From Candidatus Bathyarchaeia archaeon (GTDB lineage: Archaea > Thermoproteota > Bathyarchaeia > Bathyarchaeales > Bathycorpusculaceae): a stretch of DNA of 64,000 nt. A program made the translations under genes and the position numbers. Shown in pieces: positions 25,998 to 34,273 of this stretch. Below the pieces are notes generated by a model that saw only the letters and a program-made list of their open reading frames with translations, was not told the origin of the DNA and did no database searches. Location of the stretch: positions 1,876,519 through 1,940,518 of the forward strand of contig CP166960.1 in assembly GCA_041447175.1 (NCBI GenBank), written 5' to 3'. The first letter of the stretch is position 1; every line of letters starts with the position of its first letter.

Positions 25998-27111
25998 AAA
26001 AGGCAACACGCTACTGCTGGATGGCCCAGCCTCGGTGGCGCTTACCGCTGGGAAAGCTGAGGTTTTTGGGGTGCAAATCAGAACCGCCCAACGGCTGATA
26101 ATCCGCGAAGGCAAACGCCTACCACTTAACGTCCAAGAAACCGCAAGCTTTGACGTTTCACTGGGAGCAGAAGCAAAAGCCCAAGAAGCCGAAGGCAACA
26201 CGATTCCGCCGTCGTGGGAAGACGCATATCAAACGCTTCGGCAACTCCAAAAGAAACCCGCCGTCACGATGGTGATGGGCAGGGCAGACTCGGGCAAATC
26301 AAGCTTTTGCACCTACCTCATAAACAGGCTACTCACCAAAAAATGCACCGTGGCACTTCTGGATGAGGATTTGGGGCAATCCGACGTGGGTCCCCCATGC
26401 ACCATCGCCTACACAAAAATAACCCAACCCGTAACCGACCACTTCGAGCTTGAAGCGGAAAAAGTCTTCTTTGTTGGTACCAACTCGCCCCGATTCGAAG
26501 CGGAAAAAACGCTCAGGGGCGTCACCGTCTTGATGGAGGAAATGTTGGCGGACCAAAACATTGATTTCGTTATCGTCAACACGGATGGCTGGGCGACAGG
26601 GGAAGATGCTGTACAGTTCAAGACACGTTTAGCAGACGCGGTTAAGCCTGACATTGTTTTCTGCCTGCAAAGCGAAGAAGAAATACCTTCGTTCTGTGCA
26701 TCCGTGGGTGATGCCTTAGCGAAGTATAGGCAGGAACGCGCCCAATCCCCCGCCGTAGTGCGGGAGCGGAGTCGAGAAAAACGTCGCAGCCTACGCGAGT
26801 TAGGATACGCAAAATACTTAGAAAACGGCAAAGTCAAAGTTTATCCCCTAAACCACATTACCGTCAGCAGGGAGGAAAACGCCTTGATTTGGGAACACCG
26901 CGCCGAAAAACTGCTGCTCGCCCTCTATGATGCACATGGGCAATTCAGGGGGATAGGCGTACTGCGCAACGTTGACTATGTCAGAAAAGCTCTCAAAATT
27001 TTCACTGCAATAGCCGAAAAACCTGCCAGTCTCGGGTTTGGGCGAATTCGGTTGGACGAGAACCTGCACGAAATCCCCGAAAACACACTGTCAAACTGGG
27101 TTAGCGGTTGA
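25981..27111 (+). CDS. Clp1/Grc3-type polynucleotide 5'-hydroxyl kinase
   Basis: About 376 residues. A beta-rich N-terminal domain (LNLTVKKGNTLLLDGPAS) is followed by a P-loop kinase domain with Walker A MGRADSGKSS, the LDEDLGQSDVGPP motif unique to Clp1/Grc3 kinases, and VNTDGW. A C-terminal beta domain follows. Archaeal members phosphorylate 5'-OH ends of RNA and DNA and are linked to RNA processing or repair. The start is TTG at 25981, inside the end of the upstream gene; the open frame reaches further upstream (25810) but only as an antiparallel-frame shadow of that gene. Confidence 0.88.
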   Translation: MNLTVKKGNTLLLDGPASVALTAGKAEVFGVQIRTAQRLIIREGKRLPLNVQETASFDVSLGAEAKAQEAEGNTIPPSWEDAYQTLRQLQKKPAVTMVMGRADSGKSSFCTYLINRLLTKKCTVALLDEDLGQSDVGPPCTIAYTKITQPVTDHFELEAEKVFFVGTNSPRFEAEKTLRGVTVLMEEMLADQNIDFVIVNTDGWATGEDAVQFKTRLADAVKPDIVFCLQSEEEIPSFCASVGDALAKYRQERAQSPAVVRERSREKRRSLRELGYAKYLENGKVKVYPLNHITVSREENALIWEHRAEKLLLALYDAHGQFRGIGVLRNVDYVRKALKIFTAIAEKPASLGFGRIRLDENLHEIPENTLSNWVSG

Positions 27112-29032
27112 AGAAAGCCTGAATTTCTTTAGCAAGCGCACCGTCACGGGCGGGCAGAACCTTCATGTCCCGCAGCACCCATGAAGGCAAAAACGTTTTG
27201 CAGTAGCCACTGGCGAAGCGGTTGTCCAAAAACACGATTGCACCTTTGTCCTCTAAGGTTCGGACGGGGCGTCCTGCGCATTGGGAAGATTTCTTTAGGG
27301 CGGGCAGAACATAGCCGTATTCACGTCCATGCGTGGGGAACTGTTTTTCGAAGTAGTCAATTTGCGCCTTTACCCGCGGCGTGGGCTCCGCATATGGCAC
27401 CCCTATAACGACGACACTGTTCATCTGGTTGCCCGGAAAATCCACCCCCTCCGAAGTTCTGCCACCCTGCACCCCCAAAAACACCGCGCCCCCAGTTAAG
27501 GCGCAGTCTTTAAAGTCGGAGACGAGTTTTTCGTTGGCTTTGCTGGTCATGCCTTGGCGCTCATAAAACAGCGGCTTCTCCAACGCATCCTGCAAACCTT
27601 CCGCCAGAAGGCTTCGGGTGACTTGGTAGGAGGCGGTGAAGATGCCAGTGTTGACGGGCGTGTTGCGGACGACTTCTTGGATGCGGCGGATGAAGGTTTG
27701 GTACATGGCGCTGGTTCGGCTCTCCATGGCGGTGGTGACGCCGCAGCTGACCACGGAGAGGATGTGTTCGCGGGGGAAGGGGCTGCAGGCGATGTGCTCC
27801 ACGGTGTTTTCGGGCATTTTGGCGATTTTGGCGTAGGCATCCAGAGGTTGCAGCGTGCCTGACATGACCACGTTGGCGTAGGTTGAGGAAAACACGGGCA
27901 CCGTTATCTTCGAAGGGTCCAAGGCAACGATTTCCAGCCTTGCCGTCTGCGAGTTGTCCCGCGTAAAATACTTGCTGATTACGTTGATGTAGGCTTCATC
28001 GTTTGCCGTTTCAGACCAACGCAGCAAAAACTCGCTGAGGCTGTGGATGTAGCTACGCGGATGCTTGCCCTCGGACAGCAGGTTTTTTTTGACGCTGCTG
28101 CCGATTTCGTTAAGATGCTGGTAGAAACTTCGCGGCGCAATAATCCCGGCTTTCTCGCGGACTTGGTCCAGAAACTGCGCCGAAATCTGCTCCTCCTTGC
28201 GCACGTTGGCGGCGCGTTTCTCGGTTTCCAGGTAGAGGAGTTTAGCGAAGGCTTCAGCGTCTTCGTAGCCGTACTTTTTGGCTTCCAACTCCGCCTGATG
28301 CATCATAAACAGGGAGAGGTTGCTGCTGGAAATGTCCACCGCTGTGTCAGGCAGGTTATGCGCTTCATCCACGATGAGTATGATTTTGTTCATTTGCACG
28401 CCCAAGTTTTTCAGAAAAGCATTGCGTATATCGGGGTCAAACACATACAGGTAACTCAGAGCCACAACGGTAACGTCGGAGAGGGCAGCTTTTACCAGCT
28501 CGTAGGGGCACAGGTTGCGTTTTTTGCAGAGGCGCATGATTTCGGATGCTTTGTAGCTGCGCGCACCTATTTGCTGTTGCAGTGAGAGGTAGTCGTAGCT
28601 TTGTTTTTCGGCGCTTTTGTAGTAGGGGCAGGTGCCTTTGGCTTTCATGAGGTCGCAGACTTCCATCAGCGACTTGGCATCGTAATGCTGGTTGGAGTCG
28701 AAGCGGTAGAGGCACATCTCGTTGCGTCCACGCAGCGAAACCCCCGCCACCGGATGCGTTTTGCTAACGGCTTTGAGCTCTTCAATGACCCGTTCATGCT
28801 GCCGATGCGTCCTTGCCACGTACAGAATTTTGAGTTTCTTCTCGACCGCAATGGGCAAAACGGCTGAAAGCGACGAGATGGTTTTTCCCAGCCCGTTGCT
28901 GCCTTCGATGAGGACGCTGCGGCGCTCTTTTACGGCGGAGTATATGGTGTTGATGTATTGGTCTTGGTAGGGGCGAACCACTGCGTAGGGGAAATACTCG
29001 GCGACGTCTGAGGGCAATGCGGCTACGGTCAT
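27101..29032 (-). CDS. XPD/Rad3-like Fe-S DNA helicase
   Basis: About 643 residues of a superfamily 2 5'-3' helicase. Motifs: Walker A EGSNGLGKT, DEAH box (VDEAHNLPDTA), GRTSEGVDFPG (motif V region) and QCAGRPVR (motif VI). Cys residues in NEMCLYR, MEVCDLM, KGTCPYY and RNLCPYE lie where XPD binds its 4Fe-4S cluster. I choose the ATG at 29032 because its ATGA overlaps the endonuclease III stop; the ATG at 29062 would overlap by 34 bases. The coupling with endonuclease III suggests a DNA-repair operon. Confidence 0.9.
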   Translation of the reverse strand: MTVAALPSDVAEYFPYAVVRPYQDQYINTIYSAVKERRSVLIEGSNGLGKTISSLSAVLPIAVEKKLKILYVARTHRQHERVIEELKAVSKTHPVAGVSLRGRNEMCLYRFDSNQHYDAKSLMEVCDLMKAKGTCPYYKSAEKQSYDYLSLQQQIGARSYKASEIMRLCKKRNLCPYELVKAALSDVTVVALSYLYVFDPDIRNAFLKNLGVQMNKIILIVDEAHNLPDTAVDISSSNLSLFMMHQAELEAKKYGYEDAEAFAKLLYLETEKRAANVRKEEQISAQFLDQVREKAGIIAPRSFYQHLNEIGSSVKKNLLSEGKHPRSYIHSLSEFLLRWSETANDEAYINVISKYFTRDNSQTARLEIVALDPSKITVPVFSSTYANVVMSGTLQPLDAYAKIAKMPENTVEHIACSPFPREHILSVVSCGVTTAMESRTSAMYQTFIRRIQEVVRNTPVNTGIFTASYQVTRSLLAEGLQDALEKPLFYERQGMTSKANEKLVSDFKDCALTGGAVFLGVQGGRTSEGVDFPGNQMNSVVVIGVPYAEPTPRVKAQIDYFEKQFPTHGREYGYVLPALKKSSQCAGRPVRTLEDKGAIVFLDNRFASGYCKTFLPSWVLRDMKVLPARDGALAKEIQAFFNR

Positions 29033-29697
29033 GGTTTGCTCCACTTTCCATTTGAGGGACAATAAACGTTAACTGGGCACTCTGAGCAGAGGGAACGTTG
29101 TGCTTTGCAGGTCTTTCTGCCGTGAGCAATTAGCAGCAGGTGAACCGCCAAATAATCTTTGGGGTCAAAAAGCTCCTGCAGGGCTGCCCGAACCGCCTCA
29201 TAGCCTGCGTTTTCTGGTGCAAAGCCCAGCCGTTTTGACACGCGGTTTACATGCGTATCCACAGGCACCGTTGGCTGCTGGGCGCTGAAAAGCAGAACCA
29301 CATCTGCCGTTTTTGGCCCCACCCCCGGAAACTGCATAAGGGCACTTCGGGCTTCTTCCAGCGGTAACTGTAGGATGGGCTGCATTGACCCATTGTACGT
29401 TTCAAGGATGCCTTGGGCGGCTTGTTTGATGGTTTTTGCTTTGGCTTTGTAGAGCCCCGCGGGGTTGATGGCAGCTTCGATTTCGCGAACCTCTGCTTCC
29501 GCGAGGGCTTTTGGGGTGATTTGGAAGCGTTTTGAGAGGGCTTTGAAGGCGCGTGCGGTGTTGGTGTCAGCGGTGTTTTGGGAAATTATGGTGGTGATGA
29601 GGGTTTGGAAAGGGTCTTGGCGTGCTTTGGTCCAGTTGGGCATTGCTAGGGTTTGTTTAAGTATCTGCAAGACCGTTGCTGCGTGTTGGTTTGTCAT
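29029..29697 (-). CDS. nth: Endonuclease III (base-excision DNA glycosylase/AP lyase)
   Basis: A 222-residue HhH-GPD glycosylase that removes oxidised pyrimidines. The helix-hairpin-helix FPGVGPKTADVVL holds the catalytic Lys, the catalytic Asp is in VPVDTHVNR, and the C-terminal 4Fe-4S loop is C-X6-C-X2-C-X5-C (CKAQRSLCSECPVNVYC). Length and motif spacing are normal. It is the first gene of a two-gene transcript with the XPD-like helicase. Confidence 0.94.
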   Translation of the reverse strand: MTNQHAATVLQILKQTLAMPNWTKARQDPFQTLITTIISQNTADTNTARAFKALSKRFQITPKALAEAEVREIEAAINPAGLYKAKAKTIKQAAQGILETYNGSMQPILQLPLEEARSALMQFPGVGPKTADVVLLFSAQQPTVPVDTHVNRVSKRLGFAPENAGYEAVRAALQELFDPKDYLAVHLLLIAHGRKTCKAQRSLCSECPVNVYCPSNGKWSKP

Positions 29698-29737
29698 GGT
29701 CGTCCCTGCGCCTTGATTAATGCACAGTGTTGTCTAT

Positions 29738-29751
29738 GAGGTTATAAATAC
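29738..29751 (-). promoter_or_regulatory. TATA box of the nth-helicase operon
   Basis: GGTATTTATAACC on the minus strand lies about 40-54 bases upstream of the nth ATG (29697), placing transcription start near 29715. It separates this operon from the decayed gene upstream. Confidence 0.5.
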
Positions 29752-29816
29752 CATGGGGCAAAACGTCGAAAACGTAGGACAGAAAAATCGAAAGCAAGAT
29801 TAAAATGAAGGGCTCA

Positions 29817-30171
29817 TCACCACGCAGCCAGCCCAGAAGTGATTCCCTGCTTAAGCGTGCCGGCGATGTCGTTCTTAAGGTCTTCAAAGCATAAGCTTAG
29901 GCGTTGGGCGTCTTTTTTGACATGCCTTGTTGTATGAGTTCCGCTTCGAAGGCGTTGCGTGTCTTGCGTACGCGCTTCTTTGAGGCGGGCAGCGATTTTG
30001 AGAGGTTCCTCATACATGCTTATGCCGACACGGGTCAACCTTAAGGCGGTTGAGATACCTTCGTATCTGGCTTTTTGAGAATCGACTCCTCCAAAAGGTC
30101 GAAGCGACGCAGAATCTGGTTAGCTTTTTTCCCAGAGCCTCCATGTTGTCGGCTGTATCTTTGCCGCTCAT
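29817..30171 (-). pseudogene. Multiply frameshifted gene for a small helical protein
   Basis: Pieces of one helical, charged protein appear in successive frames. MSGKDTADNMEALGKK is at the start (ATG 30171). ANQILRRFDLLEESILKK is in the next frame, then ARYEGISTALRLTRVGISMYEEPLKIAARLKEA in the third. A short piece RVRKTRNAFEAELIQQG follows in another frame. The end, KKDAQRLSLCFEDLKNDIAGTLKQGI, closes at 29817-29819. Reading them in order gives a plausible coiled-coil protein of about 115 residues, so at least three or four indels have broken it. The family is not recognised. Confidence 0.55.
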
Positions 30172-30316
30172 CTAAGCTTCCTACGCGCTGGGCTGAAATG
30201 GGAGGTTTGAGTATTTAAGCTGTCAAGATGTTGAAGCTACAAAATTTAGATAGAGCTCTGAAGGCTTCTTGGTTGCTATCGGCGATTTGATGCCTACCCA
30301 GAAGAAGAAAAGGTGG

Positions 30317-31567
30317 CTATGGCCACAGTCCCAGCGTTTTTATGGCGTCCGCGACCCTTCCCACCCCCAACATCAAGGCGCCCGTACGCATGTCGCTTTC
30401 TTCCTTCTGACTAAGTGCATACACGTCGTTGAAGGCTTGGGTCATTTTCGTTTCAAGCTTGCGGTTCACCTGCTCCAACGACCAGCGTTCCCGCGTTAGA
30501 TTCTGCACCCACTCAAAGTAGCTGACCGTGACGCCGCCGCTGTTAGCCAAAATATCAGGAATCAAACAAACACCCCTTTCGTAGAGGGCTTTGTCAGCTT
30601 CAGGCGTGGTGGGTCCGTTGGCTGCTTCCGCAACCATACGCGCCTTGATTTTGTCGGCATTTCTGCAGGTTATTTGGTTCTCCAACGCGGCGGGAATAAG
30701 CACATCACAAGGCACCTCGATGAGTTCCTCGTTGGTCAGACTCTTGGAGCCCTCAAACCCCTGCACAGAACCCGCTGTCTCCTTGTAGGCGAGGACTGCA
30801 GCGGGGTTTAATCCGTCGGCGTTATAGATTGCGCCCGTAGAATCGCTGACTGCGACGACTTTACAGCCGATTTCGGCGGCTGCTTGCGCGGCGTGGTAGC
30901 CAACGTTGCCAAACCCTTGGACAGCTACCGAGGCGCCGTTAAGTTTAAGACCGATGTTTTGTGACGCCTGCTTGACACAGTGTATTACGCCTCTACCAGT
31001 TGCTTCAGTTCGACCTTCGGAGCCTCCGATTGCAACGGGTTTGCCGGTAACGCATTCAGGAACCATGTAACCTTTGAGTTGGCTGTAGGTGTCCATTATC
31101 CAAGCCATAGTCTGCTCGTCCGTGTACATGTCAGGCGCGGGTATGTCCCTGTGCGGACCCAGATAGTCAACGATGAGGCTGACGTAGCGGCGGGTTAAAC
31201 GTTCCAATTCGCGCTTGCTGAGTTTCTTGGAGTCGACACATACGCCGCCTTTGGCGCCCCCATAAGGAATATCGGCTATGGCGCATTTCCAAGTCATCAA
31301 CATCGACAAAGCCGCCACCTCATCCAAGGTTATATTGGGGTAATACCGAATACCGCCTTTGAATGGCCCCAGAACATCCCAGTGTTGCACCCGCACACCC
31401 TTGTAGACGCCGATGGCTCCGTTGTCAAGGTGGATGTCGATGCTAACTAGAATGCTGCGTTTGGGTTGGCTGAGCATCTTGTAGATTCCCGAGTTTAACT
31501 GAAGCTTTTGGGCTGCCAGCTTTAGCTGCGCCAAAGCAACCGTTAGGGGTGTGTGTTCTTGCGCCAT
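30317..31567 (-). CDS. gdhA: Glutamate dehydrogenase
   Basis: A Glu/Leu/Phe/Val-dehydrogenase-family enzyme of about 416 residues that interconverts glutamate and 2-oxoglutarate plus ammonia. Substrate-site lysines lie in PFKGGIRY and YGGAKGG, the catalytic Asp in PAPDMYT, and the dinucleotide fold in GFGNVGYHAA. The C-terminal ILANSGGVTVSYFEW is diagnostic. I prefer the ATG at 31567 because an AT-rich TATA-like ATTCTTAAAT ends about 45 bases upstream; the frame also opens at 31612. It links nitrogen assimilation to the 2-oxoacid metabolism encoded further on. Confidence 0.92.
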   Translation of the reverse strand: MAQEHTPLTVALAQLKLAAQKLQLNSGIYKMLSQPKRSILVSIDIHLDNGAIGVYKGVRVQHWDVLGPFKGGIRYYPNITLDEVAALSMLMTWKCAIADIPYGGAKGGVCVDSKKLSKRELERLTRRYVSLIVDYLGPHRDIPAPDMYTDEQTMAWIMDTYSQLKGYMVPECVTGKPVAIGGSEGRTEATGRGVIHCVKQASQNIGLKLNGASVAVQGFGNVGYHAAQAAAEIGCKVVAVSDSTGAIYNADGLNPAAVLAYKETAGSVQGFEGSKSLTNEELIEVPCDVLIPAALENQITCRNADKIKARMVAEAANGPTTPEADKALYERGVCLIPDILANSGGVTVSYFEWVQNLTRERWSLEQVNRKLETKMTQAFNDVYALSQKEESDMRTGALMLGVGRVADAIKTLGLWP

Positions 31568-31715
31568 TGGTATCCATCCAAAAACTTGTTTTATTAGGCG
31601 TGGCATGGGCATTTAAGAATTGCCCCATCCAAGACAAAACAGCCAAAACGTCCCCTGAAAACAGCAAAGGTAAAAAATGCGTGAATCTTGGTAAAGGTTA
31701 AGAGAACAAGGGGGT

Positions 31716-32504
31716 TTAGGGAGATTTTTGCTCATCCGCCTCGTCGGAGAGGATGTTGTCTTTTCGCCAAAGCCAATTTGTGTCCTTTAACGCCTTCAAA
31801 AGCGGAACCGCAATGACCATCACCAAAAGGGCCTCCACCAGCCTCACCGCGGGGTAAAGGAATGGACTTGCAAGAAACGCTATGCGCACCAAGTCCGCGT
31901 TCATGCCGTATATGCCGTTGTAAACGGTGGGGATAGCGAAAACAAAGGAGCCCCACATGTTGTCGGCTTGGTTGCCTATGAAACCCAACAGAAAGAAGAA
32001 GAGGGCGCCGTGGGCAACGGAGATTTTCTTGCCAAACAGAGCCACAGGAATAATCAGGGCCATTGTGATGAGTTTATCAAACAGAACCGCAAGCGCGACA
32101 AACCAGTTCTCGCTTAAGGGCTGCAAAGGCGGCGTGAACAGGAAAGCAACTGCTAAAACGCCAAATACAAGCATGCTCCATTTCCATTTTTTGTAGAATA
32201 TCATGCCAGTGACAAAGGCGTTAAGCACGGGCGCAAGCAGGAAGGGTAAGCCGTAGGGGGTCATACCGGTGAGTGCCCAACTGACTGAGGCGCCTAAGAG
32301 GGCAGCTGCGGAGCCCAGGTAGGGTCCTAAAATGATGCCAAACATGGTTGCTATGAGGGCGGCGAAGCTGATTTCCAGTGTTCCTATGGTTGGGGCGGGG
32401 ATGCGGATGGGGGCGATGAGGGAGAGGACGTAGTAGAGGGCTGCGAAGATTGCCATGAGGGCGATTTGGCGGGTTGTTACCTTAAACTCCATGGACGCAC
32501 GCAT
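31716..32504 (-). CDS. ECF transporter S component (vitamin/cofactor uptake), copy 1
   Basis: A 262-residue integral membrane protein with six helices and the S-component look: ALMAIFAALYYVLSL in helix 1, then FGIILGPYLGSAAALLGA. S components bind one vitamin or cofactor precursor and dock on a common ECF module, absent here. Substrate is not recognisable. It shares with the second S component (35884-36645) a palindromic operator next to its TATA box, and the two bracket three H4MPT-biosynthesis genes, so a pterin-, folate- or B-vitamin-related substrate is possible but unproven. Confidence 0.8.
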   Translation of the reverse strand: MRASMEFKVTTRQIALMAIFAALYYVLSLIAPIRIPAPTIGTLEISFAALIATMFGIILGPYLGSAAALLGASVSWALTGMTPYGLPFLLAPVLNAFVTGMIFYKKWKWSMLVFGVLAVAFLFTPPLQPLSENWFVALAVLFDKLITMALIIPVALFGKKISVAHGALFFFLLGFIGNQADNMWGSFVFAIPTVYNGIYGMNADLVRIAFLASPFLYPAVRLVEALLVMVIAVPLLKALKDTNWLWRKDNILSDEADEQKSP

Positions 32505-32523
32505 CTTGTGTATTCGCTTGCAA

Positions 32524-32557
32524 TGCTGTGTAGAATCTTACACACGACATAAAAATA
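32524..32557 (-). promoter_or_regulatory. Promoter with palindromic operator, shared with 36675-36709
   Basis: On the minus strand a TATA element (TATTTTTAT, 32557-32549) is followed after a few bases by TGTGTAAGATTCTACACA (32544-32527), a palindrome with 6-bp arms, then GCA. It sits between the TATA box and the expected start site, so a bound protein would block transcription. The same layout recurs upstream of the second ECF gene. Confidence 0.6.
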
Positions 32558-32649
32558 TTTCCCAAGCCAAGAAAAACTTTATTATCCATGTCAAAACCTA
32601 CATTCGACTGGAATCCGCTCGTTTCCAGCTCCCTTGGTTGAGGTAACGC

Positions 32650-33300
32650 ATGGTAAACCTGACAGACTTAGGCTTCTCCAAAAACACAATTGCCGAAACC
32701 ATCCTCTCCACCTACAACAAAAACAGCGAACCAAACGCCGCCCCCATGGGTGCCACCCAAGAAAAAGAAAAACAGCTTATGCTCAAAGTTTTCAACTCTT
32801 CCAGCACTCTCCAAAACCTGAAGCAGAACAAGGCAGCCGTGGTTAACCTAACCTCCGACGTAACCCTGTTCTACAGAACCACCTTCAAAGAAACCAACCC
32901 TCAGGGAACCCTGCCGCCTGAATGGTTCCAAAAAGCCCAAACCGTAAATGCACCCCGACTGCTCAGGGCAGACGCCACCATAGAAATCACAATCAAAGAT
33001 ATATCACCTATTGACGCCCAACGAACCAAGGTCCTCTGTAATGCGGAGCATATAGACGCCAAAACGGCGTTTCCCAAGGCATACTGCAGGGCTTTTGGCG
33101 CCACATTGGACGCCATAATCCACGCCACGCGGGTGAAAGCCTTCGCAAAAGACCCCAACGAACAGCTAAAGGTTGCCAAACTTTTAGAGCGCATCGCGGA
33201 TTGTGACGATGTTGTGGGTCGGACAGCACCAAACTCCCAGTACGCGGAAATCATGCGGGACCTAAACCAGAAAATCCAGACATGGAGAGCCCACCCATGA
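32650..33300 (+). CDS. DUF447-family protein (H4MPT biosynthesis cluster)
   Basis: A 216-residue archaeal protein of the DUF447 type, with a flavin-reductase-like split barrel (AAVVNLTSDVTLFYRT) and a C-terminal helical part with CDDVVGRTAP. Its genes commonly sit beside that for beta-ribofuranosylaminobenzene 5'-phosphate synthase, which holds here: its TGA overlaps the ATG of that gene (ATGA). The exact step it performs in tetrahydromethanopterin synthesis is not known to me. Confidence 0.75.
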   Translation: MVNLTDLGFSKNTIAETILSTYNKNSEPNAAPMGATQEKEKQLMLKVFNSSSTLQNLKQNKAAVVNLTSDVTLFYRTTFKETNPQGTLPPEWFQKAQTVNAPRLLRADATIEITIKDISPIDAQRTKVLCNAEHIDAKTAFPKAYCRAFGATLDAIIHATRVKAFAKDPNEQLKVAKLLERIADCDDVVGRTAPNSQYAEIMRDLNQKIQTWRAHP

Positions 33301-34262
33301 AAGTTTACGTAAAAACCCCCGCCAGACTCCACTTGGGTTTAATTGACATGAACGGCGATTTAGGGCGAATGTTTGGCGGGTTAGGTGTAGGCATAAATTG
33401 CCCAAATGTGATTTTGGAGGCTGAGCCCGCTGCAGAATTCTTTGTCTCGGGGCAGGATTCCGAGTTAACGGCTGCGATGGCAAAACGGTTCTTTGACGCT
33501 TACCAAACAAGAACCAACGTCCACTTACATGTTAAACAAGCAATTCCCTCCCACATCGGGCTGGGCTCAGGAACCCAACTGTCCCTTGCCGTAGCCATTG
33601 CCCTTGCAAAAGTGTTAGGTCTCAAAAAGTCAACCCAAGAACTCGCTTTAGCTATGGGGCGATGCCGCAGAACAGGCGTAGGTACAGCGATTTTTGACCA
33701 AGGCGGCTTAGTAGTTGACAGCGGAAAACGCACCCAAAACGGTGCCTGCATCGCGGAGAATTTTCCGCCTCTGCTTTTCCGTCAGCCGTTTCCTTTCGAG
33801 TGGCGTTTTGTGGTGGCGATTCCAGAGGTGAAGAAGGGTTTAGCTAGCGAGAAAGAAACCGCAGCTTTTAGCAAGGTGCCGCCGATGCCGACGGCGGAGG
33901 TTGGCAGAATGTGCCGTTTAATTATGCTCAGGCTCCTGCCTGCCTTGGCAGAGAAGGATATAGAAAACTTTGGGGACGCCTTAACTCAGATTCAAGTCAT
34001 CAGCGGAAATGCGTTTGCAGAGGCTCAAGGAGGCACCTATGGCAGCGACGCCTCAGCCCGATGCATAAGGTTCATGCAGGAGCTTGGCGTTTACGGTGTA
34101 GGTCAGAGCTCTTGGGGACCAACACTTTACGGCGTGGTCAAAGCGCAAGAAGCCAAACCGATTTGCAGCAAAGTCCACGCTTACCTGAAACGAACCGTGG
34201 GCGGACAAGTCTTCACTGCAAAAGCCAACAACAGGGGCGCAACAATCAAAGTCACGAAGTAG
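33297..34262 (+). CDS. Beta-ribofuranosylaminobenzene 5'-phosphate synthase
   Basis: A 321-residue GHMP-fold enzyme that condenses 4-hydroxybenzoate (or aminobenzoate) with PRPP, the committed step of methanopterin synthesis. Evidence: VKTPARLHLGLIDMNGDLGR at the N-terminus, the ATP/phosphate loop IGLGSGTQLSLAVAIAL, RRTGVGTAIFDQGGLVVD, and GQSSWGPTLYGV near the end. The start at 33297 overlaps the previous stop as ATGA. Its presence shows that this organism makes an H4MPT-type C1 carrier. Confidence 0.9.
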   Translation: MKVYVKTPARLHLGLIDMNGDLGRMFGGLGVGINCPNVILEAEPAAEFFVSGQDSELTAAMAKRFFDAYQTRTNVHLHVKQAIPSHIGLGSGTQLSLAVAIALAKVLGLKKSTQELALAMGRCRRTGVGTAIFDQGGLVVDSGKRTQNGACIAENFPPLLFRQPFPFEWRFVVAIPEVKKGLASEKETAAFSKVPPMPTAEVGRMCRLIMLRLLPALAEKDIENFGDALTQIQVISGNAFAEAQGGTYGSDASARCIRFMQELGVYGVGQSSWGPTLYGVVKAQEAKPICSKVHAYLKRTVGGQVFTAKANNRGATIKVTK

Positions 34263-34273
34263 GATGGAAAAAT

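Noticed and set aside
27554-28867. Long plus-strand frames antisense to the helicase
   Set aside because: High third-position GC in the helicase opens these frames; the products are composition shadows.
33911-34273. N-terminal extension of the DHPS-like protein
   Set aside because: It is the +2-frame shadow of the RFAP synthase gene, with a Cys/Arg-rich non-protein-like composition.
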